In this document: positions 1-6,523 of the stretch, piece by piece
How the letters are laid out: every line of letters starts with the position of its first letter
Numbering within the stretch: position 1 is the stretch's first letter
Source: Candidatus Zipacnadia bacterium
Lineage (GTDB): Bacteria > Armatimonadota > Zipacnadia > Zipacnadales > Zipacnadaceae
Direction of reading: 5' to 3'
Assembly: GCA_029821515.1 (NCBI GenBank)
Contig: JALGTD010000068.1
Span: 1 to 7,587, forward strand
DNA length: 7,587 nt
Notes under the pieces: generated by a model
What the model was told of the DNA's origin: nothing
What the model saw: only the letters and a program-made list of their open reading frames with translations
The model's database searches: none
Made by a program: the position numbers and the translations under genes

Positions 1-1
1 G

Positions 2-106
2 ATGCTGGCCGGGGCCGGCTTCAGCGACATAACCGCCTACAACGGCTATACCTTCAAGCCACCGACGGCCCGCTCTGATCGGGTGTTCTACGTCGCCGAG
101 AAGTAA
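2..106 (+). CDS. Class I SAM-dependent methyltransferase, C-terminal fragment (5' end outside window)
   Basis: An open frame enters from the left edge and ends at TAA 104-106, leaving 34 codons. The tail contains AGFSDITAYNGYTF followed by DRVFYVAEK. This resembles the last strand-turn-strand of class I (Rossmann-fold) SAM methyltransferases, where an 'aGF..v..y..y' segment is followed by a closing 'r.vyVA.K' strand. The SAM-binding motifs would lie upstream and cannot be seen, so substrate and methyltransferase type are unknown. It ends 42 bp before the next gene on the same strand, with no terminator hairpin between them, so cotranscription with the GH106-like gene is possible. The call rests only on the C-terminal pattern. 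Confidence 0.5.
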   Translation: MLAGAGFSDITAYNGYTFKPPTARSDRVFYVAEK

Positions 107-135
107 CCAGCATCACCAATAGCCTCTTGCCCACC

Positions 136-141
136 AGGAGG
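136..141 (+). promoter_or_regulatory. Shine-Dalgarno for the GH106-like gene
   Basis: A perfect AGGAGG lies 7 bases upstream of ATG 149. It fixes the start of the large hydrolase and predicts efficient translation. Confidence 0.85.
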
Positions 142-148
142 TTTACCA

Positions 149-3100
149 ATGGCTCTAGACAATATCAAGCGTCAATTTGCCAATCCTGACAACCGCTTTC
201 GCTTTGCCCCATTTTGGTTTCTCAATCACGAGCTGAATGAGGCGGAAACTCGCTGGCAGGTGCGAGAAATGAACGAACATGGTGTGGGCGGCTTCATCCT
301 GCATGCTCGCCACGGACTGATAACGCCTTATTTGGGCGATGGATGGATGGATAATCTGGCCGCGGCTATTGATGAGGCCAGCAAGCTGGGCATGAAGGCC
401 TACCTGTATGACGAGAACAACTGGCCCAGCGGGCCTGCCGACGGGCAGGTTTTCCACGAAAACCCTCAGTATCGCATGTCGGCCTGCTACTTGAGCGAAG
501 AGTTTGATGTCTCGTCGCAGAAAGTGGAGCGTGAGATTGATACCGGTGACGAGCTGCTCGCCGTCATCGCCGTGCCCCTGGAAGACGGCCAGCCAGTGGG
601 ATTTCCCGAAGACTGCTTGAATCTGGTTGACTACGTAGAGGGCCAGACTCTGACATGGCAAGCGGACAGCGATTACCGAGTGTTTGTCTTCGTCAAGGAG
701 TGGGACAAGCGCGGGGGCTTCTTTGACGGATATGTGGATACGCTCAACCCAAAAGCCATCGCCAGATTTATCGAGCTTACTCATGTGCGTTATGCGCAGC
801 GCTTTGCTGACGAGTTTGGTGCTACAGTGGACGGTATATTCACCGACGAACCGCACATGTCTCCGCATCGCGGTGACAGTGTCGTCTGGACCAGCAACTT
901 GCCCAGTGAGTTTGAGGGGCGTAGTGGTTACTCGCTACTGCCGGTGTTACCCGCTCTGTTCTGTGATATGGGCCCGCGGACAGCCAAGTTCCGCAGTGAC
1001 TACCGCCGCACTGTGACCGACCTTTTTGCCAGCAACTATATGAAGCAGATCTACGACCTCTGTGCGCCGCGCAAGCTCAACTCCATCGGCCATCTGCTGG
1101 CCGACGGCGAGCTAACGTTGAGCGCCCGCTGCTCCGGCGACTACTTCCAGGCGGCGCAGTGGCTGCACTGGGGCGGTTGCGACTACCTGGGTTCGCGGAC
1201 CTGGCCGGAAGCCCGCACTCCCACCAATGGGCAACCGCTCAACAACATCGCTGCGGTCAAGTTCGCTGCCTCTACGGCTCATCTGATGGGCAAACCGGTG
1301 GTGATGAATGAGTGTTTCGGTCTGGGCAAGCAGTGGGCGATTGACCTGCGCACGCTCAAGTGGATGGGCGATTTCGTTATCGCGCTGGGCACAAATCTGC
1401 TGATGCCCCATGCCTTTTACTATTCCATCCAGGGCTTCCGCAAGTGGGAGTGCCCACCGGGCGAGTTCTACCAGTCGCCGTTCTGGTCGTATTACCGCGT
1501 CCTGTCTGACTATATCGGAAGACTGTCGGCGCTGTTCCGCGACGGCCAGCATATCGCTGATGTGGCTTTCTTCTACCCAGTTAAGTCAATGTGGGCGGAG
1601 ATGGACCCGGATGAGAACGAGACTACCATCCGCCTTAATGCGAGCTTCGACCAACTCACCCGCCTGCTACTTAAACTCAACTATGACTTCGATTTCGTCA
1701 GCGAAGAGATGCTCCAGAAGGCGACCTTCGCCGACGGCGAACTGATCATTAACGGTCCCGATGGGGAACCCACGGAGAGCTTCAAGGCACTGGTCATGCC
1801 GGCAGTCACCACGATAGGCATTGAGACTCTCCGGGCATTGCACAACTACGCACGGGCCGGTGGCAAGATCATCGCACTGGGCAGCCTGCCCACCAAATCG
1901 GTGGAAGAAGGCGATGACCCCGCAGTGCAGCAACGATTCGGGCATATCTTCGGCAAAGACTATGAGCTGAGCCTCACTGTTGCCGACGCCGAGAGGCCGG
2001 TGCTGACCACGCAGGATCTGGATACCGGCCCCAGTGGCGTGTTGGTCGGCGCCCCGCAGTGGATTGACGATGAGGAAATGCTAGGGCCACTGGGTGAAGC
2101 CCTCGATGCACTGATTGATGCCGACGTCAGGATCACCAACAGTGAGGGCCGACGCATCTCGGACATCGTCCACTACCATTACCACCGCGAGTTCCGGCAC
2201 TTCCTGCTCCTCCAGAATACCAGCCAGGAGCAGGGCTACGACTGCACTGTATTTGTGAATGCCCAAGGCGACGTCAGCATCTGGGACGCCGAGACCGGAC
2301 AGACTAGGCCAGCCCCGGTCGTTCGCAGCGCCGAGGATGGCCTGCACATCCCCGTCCGCCTGCCGGCGGTGGGCGCGACAGTGCTAATGATTGAGCCGCT
2401 CGCCGAATGCCCGAGCACACCGCTGATTGACGCCGACATTCCGATAGTCGAAGTCAGCAATAGAGAAGCTGTCGGGCTGGTCTCGCAGCCGCGCAGATAT
2501 ACAGTGACTGTCGGCGCAACTGACGACCAGCCGCGAGAGGTGACGGCCAGCGTGCGGACGATGCCCGCAACGATCGAACTGGACGAAGTCTGGGAGTTCA
2601 CAACCGACCAGCCCAACGCCCTGCCCCTGACAAACTGGGAGTATGAGATAGACAATCACACCACGGCCAATTCCGATGCTGCCGAAGCCCAGCGCATCTT
2701 CACCGCAACCTTCGAGGCCGAGATCATCCCGGAAGAAGCCCGCATACTGCTGGACGGCCTGAAGACCGACAAGGTCTGGCACAATGCCCATGTTCGTGAC
2801 CACCAGATCTACCTGAACGAAGAGCAAATCACGGGCTTCGCCCCCGGTGGCTATTTGGATCACTACATCTATGAGGCTGACCTCTCTGGCCGGATTCGGA
2901 AAGGCAAGAATGAAGTGAAGATCGTCTCGTCAACCTTCTACTTCGAGCCAGCCATGGTCTATCATCCGGTGATAATCACCGGGCGCTTTGCGGTAGCCGG
3001 GCGTAAGCACCTGCGTATGATAGCCGAGCCCGGACAGATTGAGACCGGCGCCTGGGATAGGCAAGGATATCCCTACTACTCGGGAGTGGCCACTTACCGC

Positions 3101-3394
3101 CAGCAGTTCCGGCTCACCGCTGCCCAAAAGAAGGCACGCCTGCGCCTGCACTTGGAGATGGAGCAACCCGGTGATCTGGCCGAAGTCATTGTGAATGGGA
3201 TAAGCTGTGGAGTACGGGCCTGGGAGCCCTTTGCCTGGGATATTTCGGAGGCTGTCAGCAGCGGTCAGAATGACCTGCAGATAAGGGTAGCCAATTCCCT
3301 GCAGAATCTGCTGCTGCAGGAGCCTAAGCCCTCCGGGTTACTCAGTAAGGTACGCATTGTACCCTACAAGGAAATAAGGTTCGAATTGCAGTAA
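149..3394 (+). CDS. Large GH106-like glycoside hydrolase (alpha-L-rhamnosidase type)
   Basis: The 1081-residue protein matches the architecture of glycoside hydrolase family 106-like enzymes, whose characterised members release alpha-L-rhamnose from complex glycans. The N-terminal barrel begins with APFWFLNHELNEAE (20-33), followed by GGFILHAR (47-54) and YDENNWPSG (87-95), all typical of the family. Candidate catalytic acidic residues are E234 in FTDEPH and E388 in VVMNECFG. Residues about 465-640 resemble the class I glutamine-amidotransferase-like accessory domain (KALVMP, then ARAGGKIIALG). Residues about 810-1060 look like GH2-type jelly-roll sugar-binding modules (NWEYEID, then a second sandwich with VIVNG). 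No signal peptide or membrane segment is visible, so it should act in the cytoplasm on imported oligosaccharides. The start is set by a perfect AGGAGG. Substrate is inferred from family only; many GH106-like proteins are uncharacterised. Confidence 0.82.
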   Translation: MALDNIKRQFANPDNRFRFAPFWFLNHELNEAETRWQVREMNEHGVGGFILHARHGLITPYLGDGWMDNLAAAIDEASKLGMKAYLYDENNWPSGPADGQVFHENPQYRMSACYLSEEFDVSSQKVEREIDTGDELLAVIAVPLEDGQPVGFPEDCLNLVDYVEGQTLTWQADSDYRVFVFVKEWDKRGGFFDGYVDTLNPKAIARFIELTHVRYAQRFADEFGATVDGIFTDEPHMSPHRGDSVVWTSNLPSEFEGRSGYSLLPVLPALFCDMGPRTAKFRSDYRRTVTDLFASNYMKQIYDLCAPRKLNSIGHLLADGELTLSARCSGDYFQAAQWLHWGGCDYLGSRTWPEARTPTNGQPLNNIAAVKFAASTAHLMGKPVVMNECFGLGKQWAIDLRTLKWMGDFVIALGTNLLMPHAFYYSIQGFRKWECPPGEFYQSPFWSYYRVLSDYIGRLSALFRDGQHIADVAFFYPVKSMWAEMDPDENETTIRLNASFDQLTRLLLKLNYDFDFVSEEMLQKATFADGELIINGPDGEPTESFKALVMPAVTTIGIETLRALHNYARAGGKIIALGSLPTKSVEEGDDPAVQQRFGHIFGKDYELSLTVADAERPVLTTQDLDTGPSGVLVGAPQWIDDEEMLGPLGEALDALIDADVRITNSEGRRISDIVHYHYHREFRHFLLLQNTSQEQGYDCTVFVNAQGDVSIWDAETGQTRPAPVVRSAEDGLHIPVRLPAVGATVLMIEPLAECPSTPLIDADIPIVEVSNREAVGLVSQPRRYTVTVGATDDQPREVTASVRTMPATIELDEVWEFTTDQPNALPLTNWEYEIDNHTTANSDAAEAQRIFTATFEAEIIPEEARILLDGLKTDKVWHNAHVRDHQIYLNEEQITGFAPGGYLDHYIYEADLSGRIRKGKNEVKIVSSTFYFEPAMVYHPVIITGRFAVAGRKHLRMIAEPGQIETGAWDRQGYPYYSGVATYRQQFRLTAAQKKARLRLHLEMEQPGDLAEVIVNGISCGVRAWEPFAWDISEAVSSGQNDLQIRVANSLQNLLLQEPKPSGLLSKVRIVPYKEIRFELQ

Positions 3395-3452
3395 CACAGG
3401 TGGGTCTGTTCACAACACATCATCAACAGTCAAAGTCGAGTGTGATAAAGCT

Positions 3453-4922
3453 ATGAGCAAGACAGCACATCTGCAGCACGGCACCGCCGAACGACCGCTT
3501 TCTGTTCTTTTTGCTGTCCGTCGCTTGCTCTCAATAATGGCACTGCTGGCGGCGACACTGGCGCTTATTGTCAGCCAGGCCACAGCCAGTCCTTACAGTC
3601 TGTTCCTGCGACTTGAGGCCGACGCGCTGGCCGAAGGCGGCGCTGATGTGCCCGGCCAGATAACTGGCCGGCCCCAGGTGCATCGCCCCACCAGCCTGGC
3701 CGTAGCCGACCGGCCTCTGGTACAGGTGGACTACACCTCGCAGACTCCCGTGATTCTCAAGCGTGACGGAGTTCGCTCAGCAGCCTGGCATTCCAGGCTG
3801 CTGCCGGTGCAATACGTCACGCCCCTGCGCGAGACACCCCCAGAAAGCCTCTGGACAGTGGGCCTCCAGTTGGGCAAAGCTGACAATGATATCAGCTACG
3901 ATTTGCTGGCGGAAAGTTACAGTATCTCAACCGATAGCGACTCCTATGCGCTGAGTTTGGCTTATCAACTCGATGATGACTGGCGGGTAGGGGCCGGCTG
4001 CGCCTGGATAGATAGCACCGCCGAGGCGCGCGGACCTGCTGTTGCAAGTTACCTCGGCCTTCCGCCCGACACCAGCAATTGGCCAGGTCTAAGTTCCGAG
4101 GCCAGCCGGTATGTGCTCGGCGTCTCTCGCAATACGCCCAAATGGCAGTGGGGCTTGCAGTACAACTGGTCAGCACCAAGCCAGCGGCTACACGTAACCG
4201 CAGATTCGGATGATTATGGTCTGGAATTGAGCGGAGACGAACATCGCCTGGAGGCCTATCTGGCTCGTCGTAGAGGCAGTGAGACATATTTTCTGTCCGG
4301 ATGGGACCAGAAAGCCGACACAGCAGGTACATTCGCGCTGGGCCTGACGGGCATGGCAGAAATCGCTGCTGCTGCGAAAGATAGATCGCTGATTGCAGGC
4401 TGGCGCAAAGCCGAGGGCTTACGAGGTGAGCAGCTTACCCTGGACTGGCGCAAGACAGAGTTTTTCACCGACAATCACGCGTACACCGGACTGGTGTCTG
4501 ATCCTGCCAATGAGATGGCTGGCCTGGGCGCAGACGCCGACATATCCACTTATTCGCTGCGCTATGGGCGTCAGGAGCCGCTCAGCAGCCGGCTTACCTT
4601 GCTTTCCAGCCTTAGCGTCCATCGCGCCCTGTGCGACGGCAACTTGCTGCTGCGGCTCTCGCCAGAAGAAGGGGAGGAGCCCGAGACCATCACCGAACAT
4701 CACATCGCCAACGGCAGACTTTATCTATACATGATTTCAGTTGGCCTGAACTACCACACTGACAACTATCAGGCGGCGGTTACTTATACCAGCGGCTATG
4801 CCGACGCCAATGAAGCCTTCACACACGAGGTCAACCCTGCGCAGAACGGGGGAGACGAGCATCACTCTGACAATCTGCAAGCACAGGACTTCTTCACCGC
4901 GTCTTTCACCAAATACTTCTGA
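3453..4922 (+). CDS. Predicted outer-membrane beta-barrel protein, function unknown
   Basis: The 489-residue protein has an N-terminal export signal: RR at 23-24, a hydrophobic stretch at 25-40 and an ATA cleavage motif ending near residue 45. The rest alternates polar and hydrophobic/aromatic residues in short strands (for example LWTVGLQLGK, YALSLAYQLDDDWRVGAG) separated by Asp/Asn/Gly-rich turns. The chain ends in FFTASFTKYF, with a terminal Phe and aromatics at alternate positions, the usual C-terminal signal for barrel insertion by BamA. I recognise no specific family. The start is uncertain: ATG 3453 has no good Shine-Dalgarno and gives a long n-region, while ATG 3537 (Met29) would lose the arginines. 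It starts 58 bp after the GH106-like gene with no terminator seen, so cotranscription is plausible. A role in glycan binding or uptake is only a guess from the neighbour. Confidence 0.72.
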   Translation: MSKTAHLQHGTAERPLSVLFAVRRLLSIMALLAATLALIVSQATASPYSLFLRLEADALAEGGADVPGQITGRPQVHRPTSLAVADRPLVQVDYTSQTPVILKRDGVRSAAWHSRLLPVQYVTPLRETPPESLWTVGLQLGKADNDISYDLLAESYSISTDSDSYALSLAYQLDDDWRVGAGCAWIDSTAEARGPAVASYLGLPPDTSNWPGLSSEASRYVLGVSRNTPKWQWGLQYNWSAPSQRLHVTADSDDYGLELSGDEHRLEAYLARRRGSETYFLSGWDQKADTAGTFALGLTGMAEIAAAAKDRSLIAGWRKAEGLRGEQLTLDWRKTEFFTDNHAYTGLVSDPANEMAGLGADADISTYSLRYGRQEPLSSRLTLLSSLSVHRALCDGNLLLRLSPEEGEEPETITEHHIANGRLYLYMISVGLNYHTDNYQAAVTYTSGYADANEAFTHEVNPAQNGGDEHHSDNLQAQDFFTASFTKYF

Positions 4923-4930
4923 GTAGGCGA

Positions 4931-4946
4931 ACCGGGCCGGCCCGGT
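4931..4946. repeat. Perfect 16-bp GC-rich palindrome
   Basis: ACCGGGCCGGCCCGGT is identical to its own reverse complement. It lies 8 bp after the stop of the barrel gene and could fold as a 6-bp stem with a CCGG loop. There is no T-run on either side, so it is not a standard intrinsic terminator. It may be a transcript-end stabilising hairpin, a protein-binding site or chance in GC-rich DNA. Confidence 0.6.
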
Positions 4947-4961
4947 GGAAAGCACCCACAC

Positions 4962-4994
4962 AAAAAGCCGCCCTTCGCTATATTGAAGGACGGC
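4962..4994 (-). terminator. Intrinsic terminator downstream of tRNA-Asp
   Basis: On the minus strand GCCGTCCTTC (4994-4985) pairs with GAAGGGCGGC (4976-4967) around an 8-base loop. This gives a 10-bp stem with one T-G wobble, followed directly by TTTTT (4966-4962). It lies 12 bases past the encoded CCA end of tRNA-Asp, so it ends that transcript. Read on the plus strand the hairpin has no T-run, so it is unlikely to terminate the barrel-gene transcript fully. Confidence 0.88.
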
Positions 4995-5006
4995 CATAAG
5001 AGCCAC

Positions 5007-5084
5007 TGGCGGGGCGGACGGGACTTGAACCCGCGACCTCCGGCTTGACAGGCCGGCACTCTAAACCAACTGAGCTACCGCCCC
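5007..5084 (-). tRNA. tRNA-Asp (anticodon GUC)
   Basis: The minus strand folds as a complete cloverleaf. The acceptor GGGGCGG (5084-5078) pairs with CCGCCCC (5017-5011). The D-arm is GCTC/GAGT, the anticodon stem is CCGGC/GCCGG with loop CTGTCAA (anticodon GTC), and the T-arm is GCGGG-TTCAAGT-CCCGT. The discriminator is G and CCA is encoded in the DNA at 5009-5007. It is a single tRNA with its own promoter about 40 bp upstream and an intrinsic terminator just downstream. It lies convergent to the barrel gene. I see no duplicated tRNA 3' end nearby that would mark an integration site. Confidence 0.97.
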
Positions 5085-5129
5085 ACACTCATACGACAAG
5101 AGCTGCCCACGGCTGCCGCGGACAGGCTT

Positions 5130-5158
5130 AGATTAGCATATAAAGGTCCCGGTGTCAA
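5130..5158 (-). promoter_or_regulatory. Probable promoter of tRNA-Asp
   Basis: On the minus strand a perfect TTGACA -35 box (5158-5153) is followed after 17 bp by TAATCT (5135-5130), which is preceded by TGC as in an extended -10. The predicted start near 5123 would leave a leader of about 39 nt before the tRNA, and the bases after the -10 are GC-rich, as is common at stable-RNA promoters. The -35 is consensus but the -10 is weak, so the exact -10 register is uncertain. No other feature was seen between the tRNA and the OsmC-like gene. Confidence 0.65.
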
Positions 5159-5212
5159 GCTCGCTATTCACACTCAACTACCCTGTGAAACTGAAGCTAT
5201 CGGCTTGACTGA

Positions 5213-5644
5213 CTAAGGCTGGCGGATTTCATATTCAGTGGTTATTTGGGCAACCGCGCCCAGCATAGCTGAAGCCGGACAGTACTTGGTATCAGAAAGC
5301 TCAATGGCATGAGCCAGCCGCCCCTCGTCTACCTTGCCCGTAATGATGTGCTTGATGGTGATGCTGGTGAAGACCTTGGGGTGGTCTTCGGCCTCTTCAG
5401 CGGCAACCTCAATGCGATATTCCTCCACCGGCTGGCGCATCTTTTGCAGAATGGATATCACATCCATACCGGTACAGCTTGCTAAGCTGGCCAGAAGCAG
5501 TTGCATCGGGCGTGGGCCAAGATTCTGCCCACCGAATTCCTCCCCGCCGTCCACAGTAATCTTATGCCCGCTGGCAAAACTGATATCAAAAGCCAATCCA
5601 CTGGGGTTTTGCAATTTGAGCTCGACACTTTGTGCTTGACTCAA
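5213..5644 (-). CDS. OsmC/Ohr-like family protein
   Basis: The 143-residue protein is a normal full length for the OsmC/Ohr superfamily, small dimeric proteins often acting as thiol-dependent hydroperoxide reductases. Both hallmark cysteines are present: C57 in LASCTGMD, after the family segment GPRPMQLLLASLASC (43-57), and C122 in KYCPAS. It has no signal peptide, so it is cytoplasmic. The sequence is closer to the general OsmC-like (YhfA-type) group than to classical Ohr, an impression from the motifs only. The start codon is TTG 5644-5642: an in-frame TGA lies a few codons upstream, there is no ATG before Met47, and AAGGAG sits 10 bases before the TTG. The stop is TAG 5215-5213. It begins 36 bp after the end of the broken gene upstream and probably shared its transcript. 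Confidence 0.9.
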   Translation of the reverse strand: MSQAQSVELKLQNPSGLAFDISFASGHKITVDGGEEFGGQNLGPRPMQLLLASLASCTGMDVISILQKMRQPVEEYRIEVAAEEAEDHPKVFTSITIKHIITGKVDEGRLAHAIELSDTKYCPASAMLGAVAQITTEYEIRQP

Positions 5645-5654
5645 AATCTGTTTT

Positions 5655-5660
5655 CTCCTT
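5655..5660 (-). promoter_or_regulatory. Shine-Dalgarno deciding the TTG start of the OsmC-like gene
   Basis: AAGGAG on the minus strand lies 10 bases before TTG 5644. No ATG or GTG start is available between the upstream in-frame stop and the conserved domain, so this site supports the TTG start. Confidence 0.75.
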
Positions 5661-5680
5661 CACCTTGGAATACGTCAGCG

Positions 5681-5928
5681 CTATGGCGTTATTTTGACCG
5701 AAGCAATCTCGTCCTGGCTGCTGACAATCTCCATCAGCCGCTCCCGACTGGCCTCCCCAGGATTTCGGTAGTACAACACCACCTGCTCACCGCCCTCACT
5801 CGCAAAATCAATGCTGTCAACATACACTCCCGCGTCACGCAGTTTAGCAAGCATCTGAGTCCAGTGAACCTGGTGCCTGAGCAGGTGGGGTATCTGCAAG
5901 CAGTTCAGACAGCCGAAATAGGTCAACT
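5681..5928 (-). pseudogene. 3' fragment of a host gene broken by the IS remnant (ACT-like C-terminus)
   Basis: These are the last 82-83 codons of an open frame with coding character, ending in TAA 5683-5681. The product starts at KLTYFGCLNCLQIPHLL and ends in a compact alpha/beta segment: LAKLRDAGVYVDSIDF, EQVVLYYRNP, then SRERLMEIVSSQDEIASVKI. This helix-strand-strand-helix-strand order resembles a small ACT/ferredoxin-like domain, as at the C-terminus of some transporters and regulators; the family is not recognised. No Shine-Dalgarno or start codon precedes it in host sequence; the frame runs leftwards into the transposase remnant. Joined to the fragment at 6363-6441 it restores one frame of about 108 residues. 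Alternatively the 58-residue part from an internal ATG could be a separate small gene, but no ribosome binding site supports that. Confidence 0.6.
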
Positions 5929-5938
5929 TTCGCCTACA
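5929..5938 (-). repeat. Direct repeat flanking the IS remnant, copy next to the 3' gene fragment
   Basis: TGTAGGCGAA on the minus strand matches TGTAGGGCGAA at 6373-6363 except for one G. The shared GGCGAA is a candidate target-site duplication bounding the transposase remnant. Confidence 0.45.
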
Positions 5939-6335
5939 GATGGGTAGCATCAATGATTTGCAGCCGATCGCTTACCAATCCCGCCTCACGGGCCTGAGTG
6001 ATGATCTCATTAAATATCTGCTGGAACTTCTCGGGCCCCAGGCGACTGCGAAAGCGGGATAGCGTAGAGTGATCGGGAGCCCGCTCTTCGGGACCCAGCC
6101 CGGCAAACCATTTACAGGCCAGATGTAGATTGACCTGCCCTTCGATCTCCCGGTCCGATAAATCGTACAGAAACTGCAGAAACACAACTTTGAATAGCAC
6201 CAACGGATCCCAGGAAGGCCGACCATTGTCTGGACAGTAGCAGTCGCTGACTGTCTCCGAGACGAAACCAAGGTCCACGGCTGCCGCCAGTTTGCACAGC
6301 AGATGGTCGGCGGGGATCAACTCTTCATAGATCAT
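5934..6335 (-). pseudogene. Truncated IS5/IS1182-like transposase (N-terminal domain only)
   Basis: The 133-codon frame encodes the N-terminal DUF772-type domain of IS5/IS1182-group transposases: LIPADHLLCKLAAAVDL (7-23), GRPSWDPLVLFK (38-49), FLQFLYDLSDREIE (52-65), KWFAGLG (74-80) and PDHSTLSRFRSRLG (87-100). It ends at IIDATHL with TAG 5936-5934. D129 in this motif would be the first Asp of the DDE catalytic triad, so the remaining two acidic residues and most of the RNase H fold are missing; full proteins of this group usually exceed 300 residues. It cannot be a working transposase. The frame continues upstream of ATG 6335 as SSFFG but meets TAA and TAG stops. No Shine-Dalgarno precedes the ATG. 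Confidence 0.85.
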
Positions 6336-6362
6336 GCCAAAGAAGCTGCTTTACTTGCTGTG
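5935..6362 (-). mobile_element. IS remnant, about 428 bp, with the 3' part of the transposase deleted
   Basis: The boundaries are inferred from the near-identical direct repeats outside the transposase fragment and from the in-frame continuity of the flanking gene pieces. The two ends, read inwards, begin CACAGCAAGTA and TACAGATGGGTA. They share ACAG and a nearby GTA but no convincing terminal inverted repeat, so the right inverted repeat may have been lost with the 3' half of the element. The exact ends could be a few bases off. Confidence 0.5.
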
Positions 6363-6373
6363 TTCGCCCTACA
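6363..6373 (-). repeat. Direct repeat flanking the IS remnant, copy next to the 5' gene fragment
   Basis: TGTAGGGCGAA on the minus strand is the partner of the repeat at 5938-5929, differing by one G. GGCGAA is exact in both copies. Confidence 0.45.
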
Positions 6374-6441
6374 TATCTTACCTCGTCGGTGCCGTTGATA
6401 ATCCCGTATTTGGTGGTCACCATTCTAACAGAATATGTCAT
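6363..6441 (-). pseudogene. 5' fragment of the host gene broken by the IS remnant
   Basis: An open minus-strand frame begins at ATG 6441-6439 (MTYSVRM) or at ATG 6423-6421 (MVTTKYG) and reads MVTTKYGIINGTDEVRYVGR up to the repeat. Upstream of 6441 are GAGG (3 bases away) and AGGGG (11 bases away) as possible ribosome binding sites. An in-frame TGA closes the frame further upstream. Past the repeat the frame runs into the element and stops at TGA 6327-6325, overlapping the transposase ATG. If the element and one GGCGAA copy are removed, CGA-A joins AG-TTG and the frame continues in the 3' fragment as VGRKLTYFG. The fragment is short, so the assignment depends on that junction. Confidence 0.5.
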
Positions 6442-6469
6442 TGACCTCAAATCCCCTCAGTGCTATAAT
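6441..6469 (+). promoter_or_regulatory. Strong sigma70-type promoter of the DUF4838 gene
   Basis: TTGACC (6441-6446), a 17-bp spacer and a perfect TATAAT (6464-6469), preceded by TG one base upstream, form an extended -10 promoter. Transcription should start near 6476, giving a leader of about 48 nt. The sequence GTACAAGTAC (6471-6480) at the start site is a small inverted repeat. The -35 overlaps the proposed start codon of the minus-strand broken gene. Confidence 0.85.
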
Positions 6470-6510
6470 CGTACAAGTACCTTTTACACCAGTCTTATTC
6501 CTGGCATTAT

Positions 6511-6516
6511 AGGAGA
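6511..6516 (+). promoter_or_regulatory. Shine-Dalgarno of the DUF4838 gene
   Basis: AGGAGA lies 7 bases before ATG 6524 and fixes the start of the secreted protein. Confidence 0.8.
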
Positions 6517-6523
6517 ATCAGCA

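Noticed and set aside
3507..3540. Twin-arginine (Tat) signal in the barrel protein because of RR before the hydrophobic stretch
   Set aside because: The surrounding AVRRLLSIM lacks the S/T-RR-x-F-L-K pattern, and outer-membrane barrels are exported through Sec; the pair is better read as an ordinary basic n-region.
4967..4994. The tRNA terminator hairpin serving also as a plus-strand terminator for the barrel gene
   Set aside because: On the plus strand the stem is followed by CATAAGAG instead of a T-run, so bidirectional intrinsic termination is not supported.
5007..5084. tRNA-Asp as an integration site for a genomic island
   Set aside because: No second copy of the tRNA 3' end and no integrase were found in the window; the IS remnant lies about 850 bp away and has its own flanking repeats.
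5501..5947. A 148-codon plus-strand open frame across the OsmC-like gene and the broken gene
   Set aside because: It is antisense to the OsmC-like gene, which keeps both family cysteines; the plus-strand product has no recognisable features or ribosome binding site.
6411..6422. Near-palindrome TGGTG-GT-CACCA upstream of the DUF4838 promoter as a possible operator
   Set aside because: The arms are only 5 bp and the site falls inside the coding frame of the 5' gene fragment on the minus strand, so it may simply be codons for Val-Thr-Thr.
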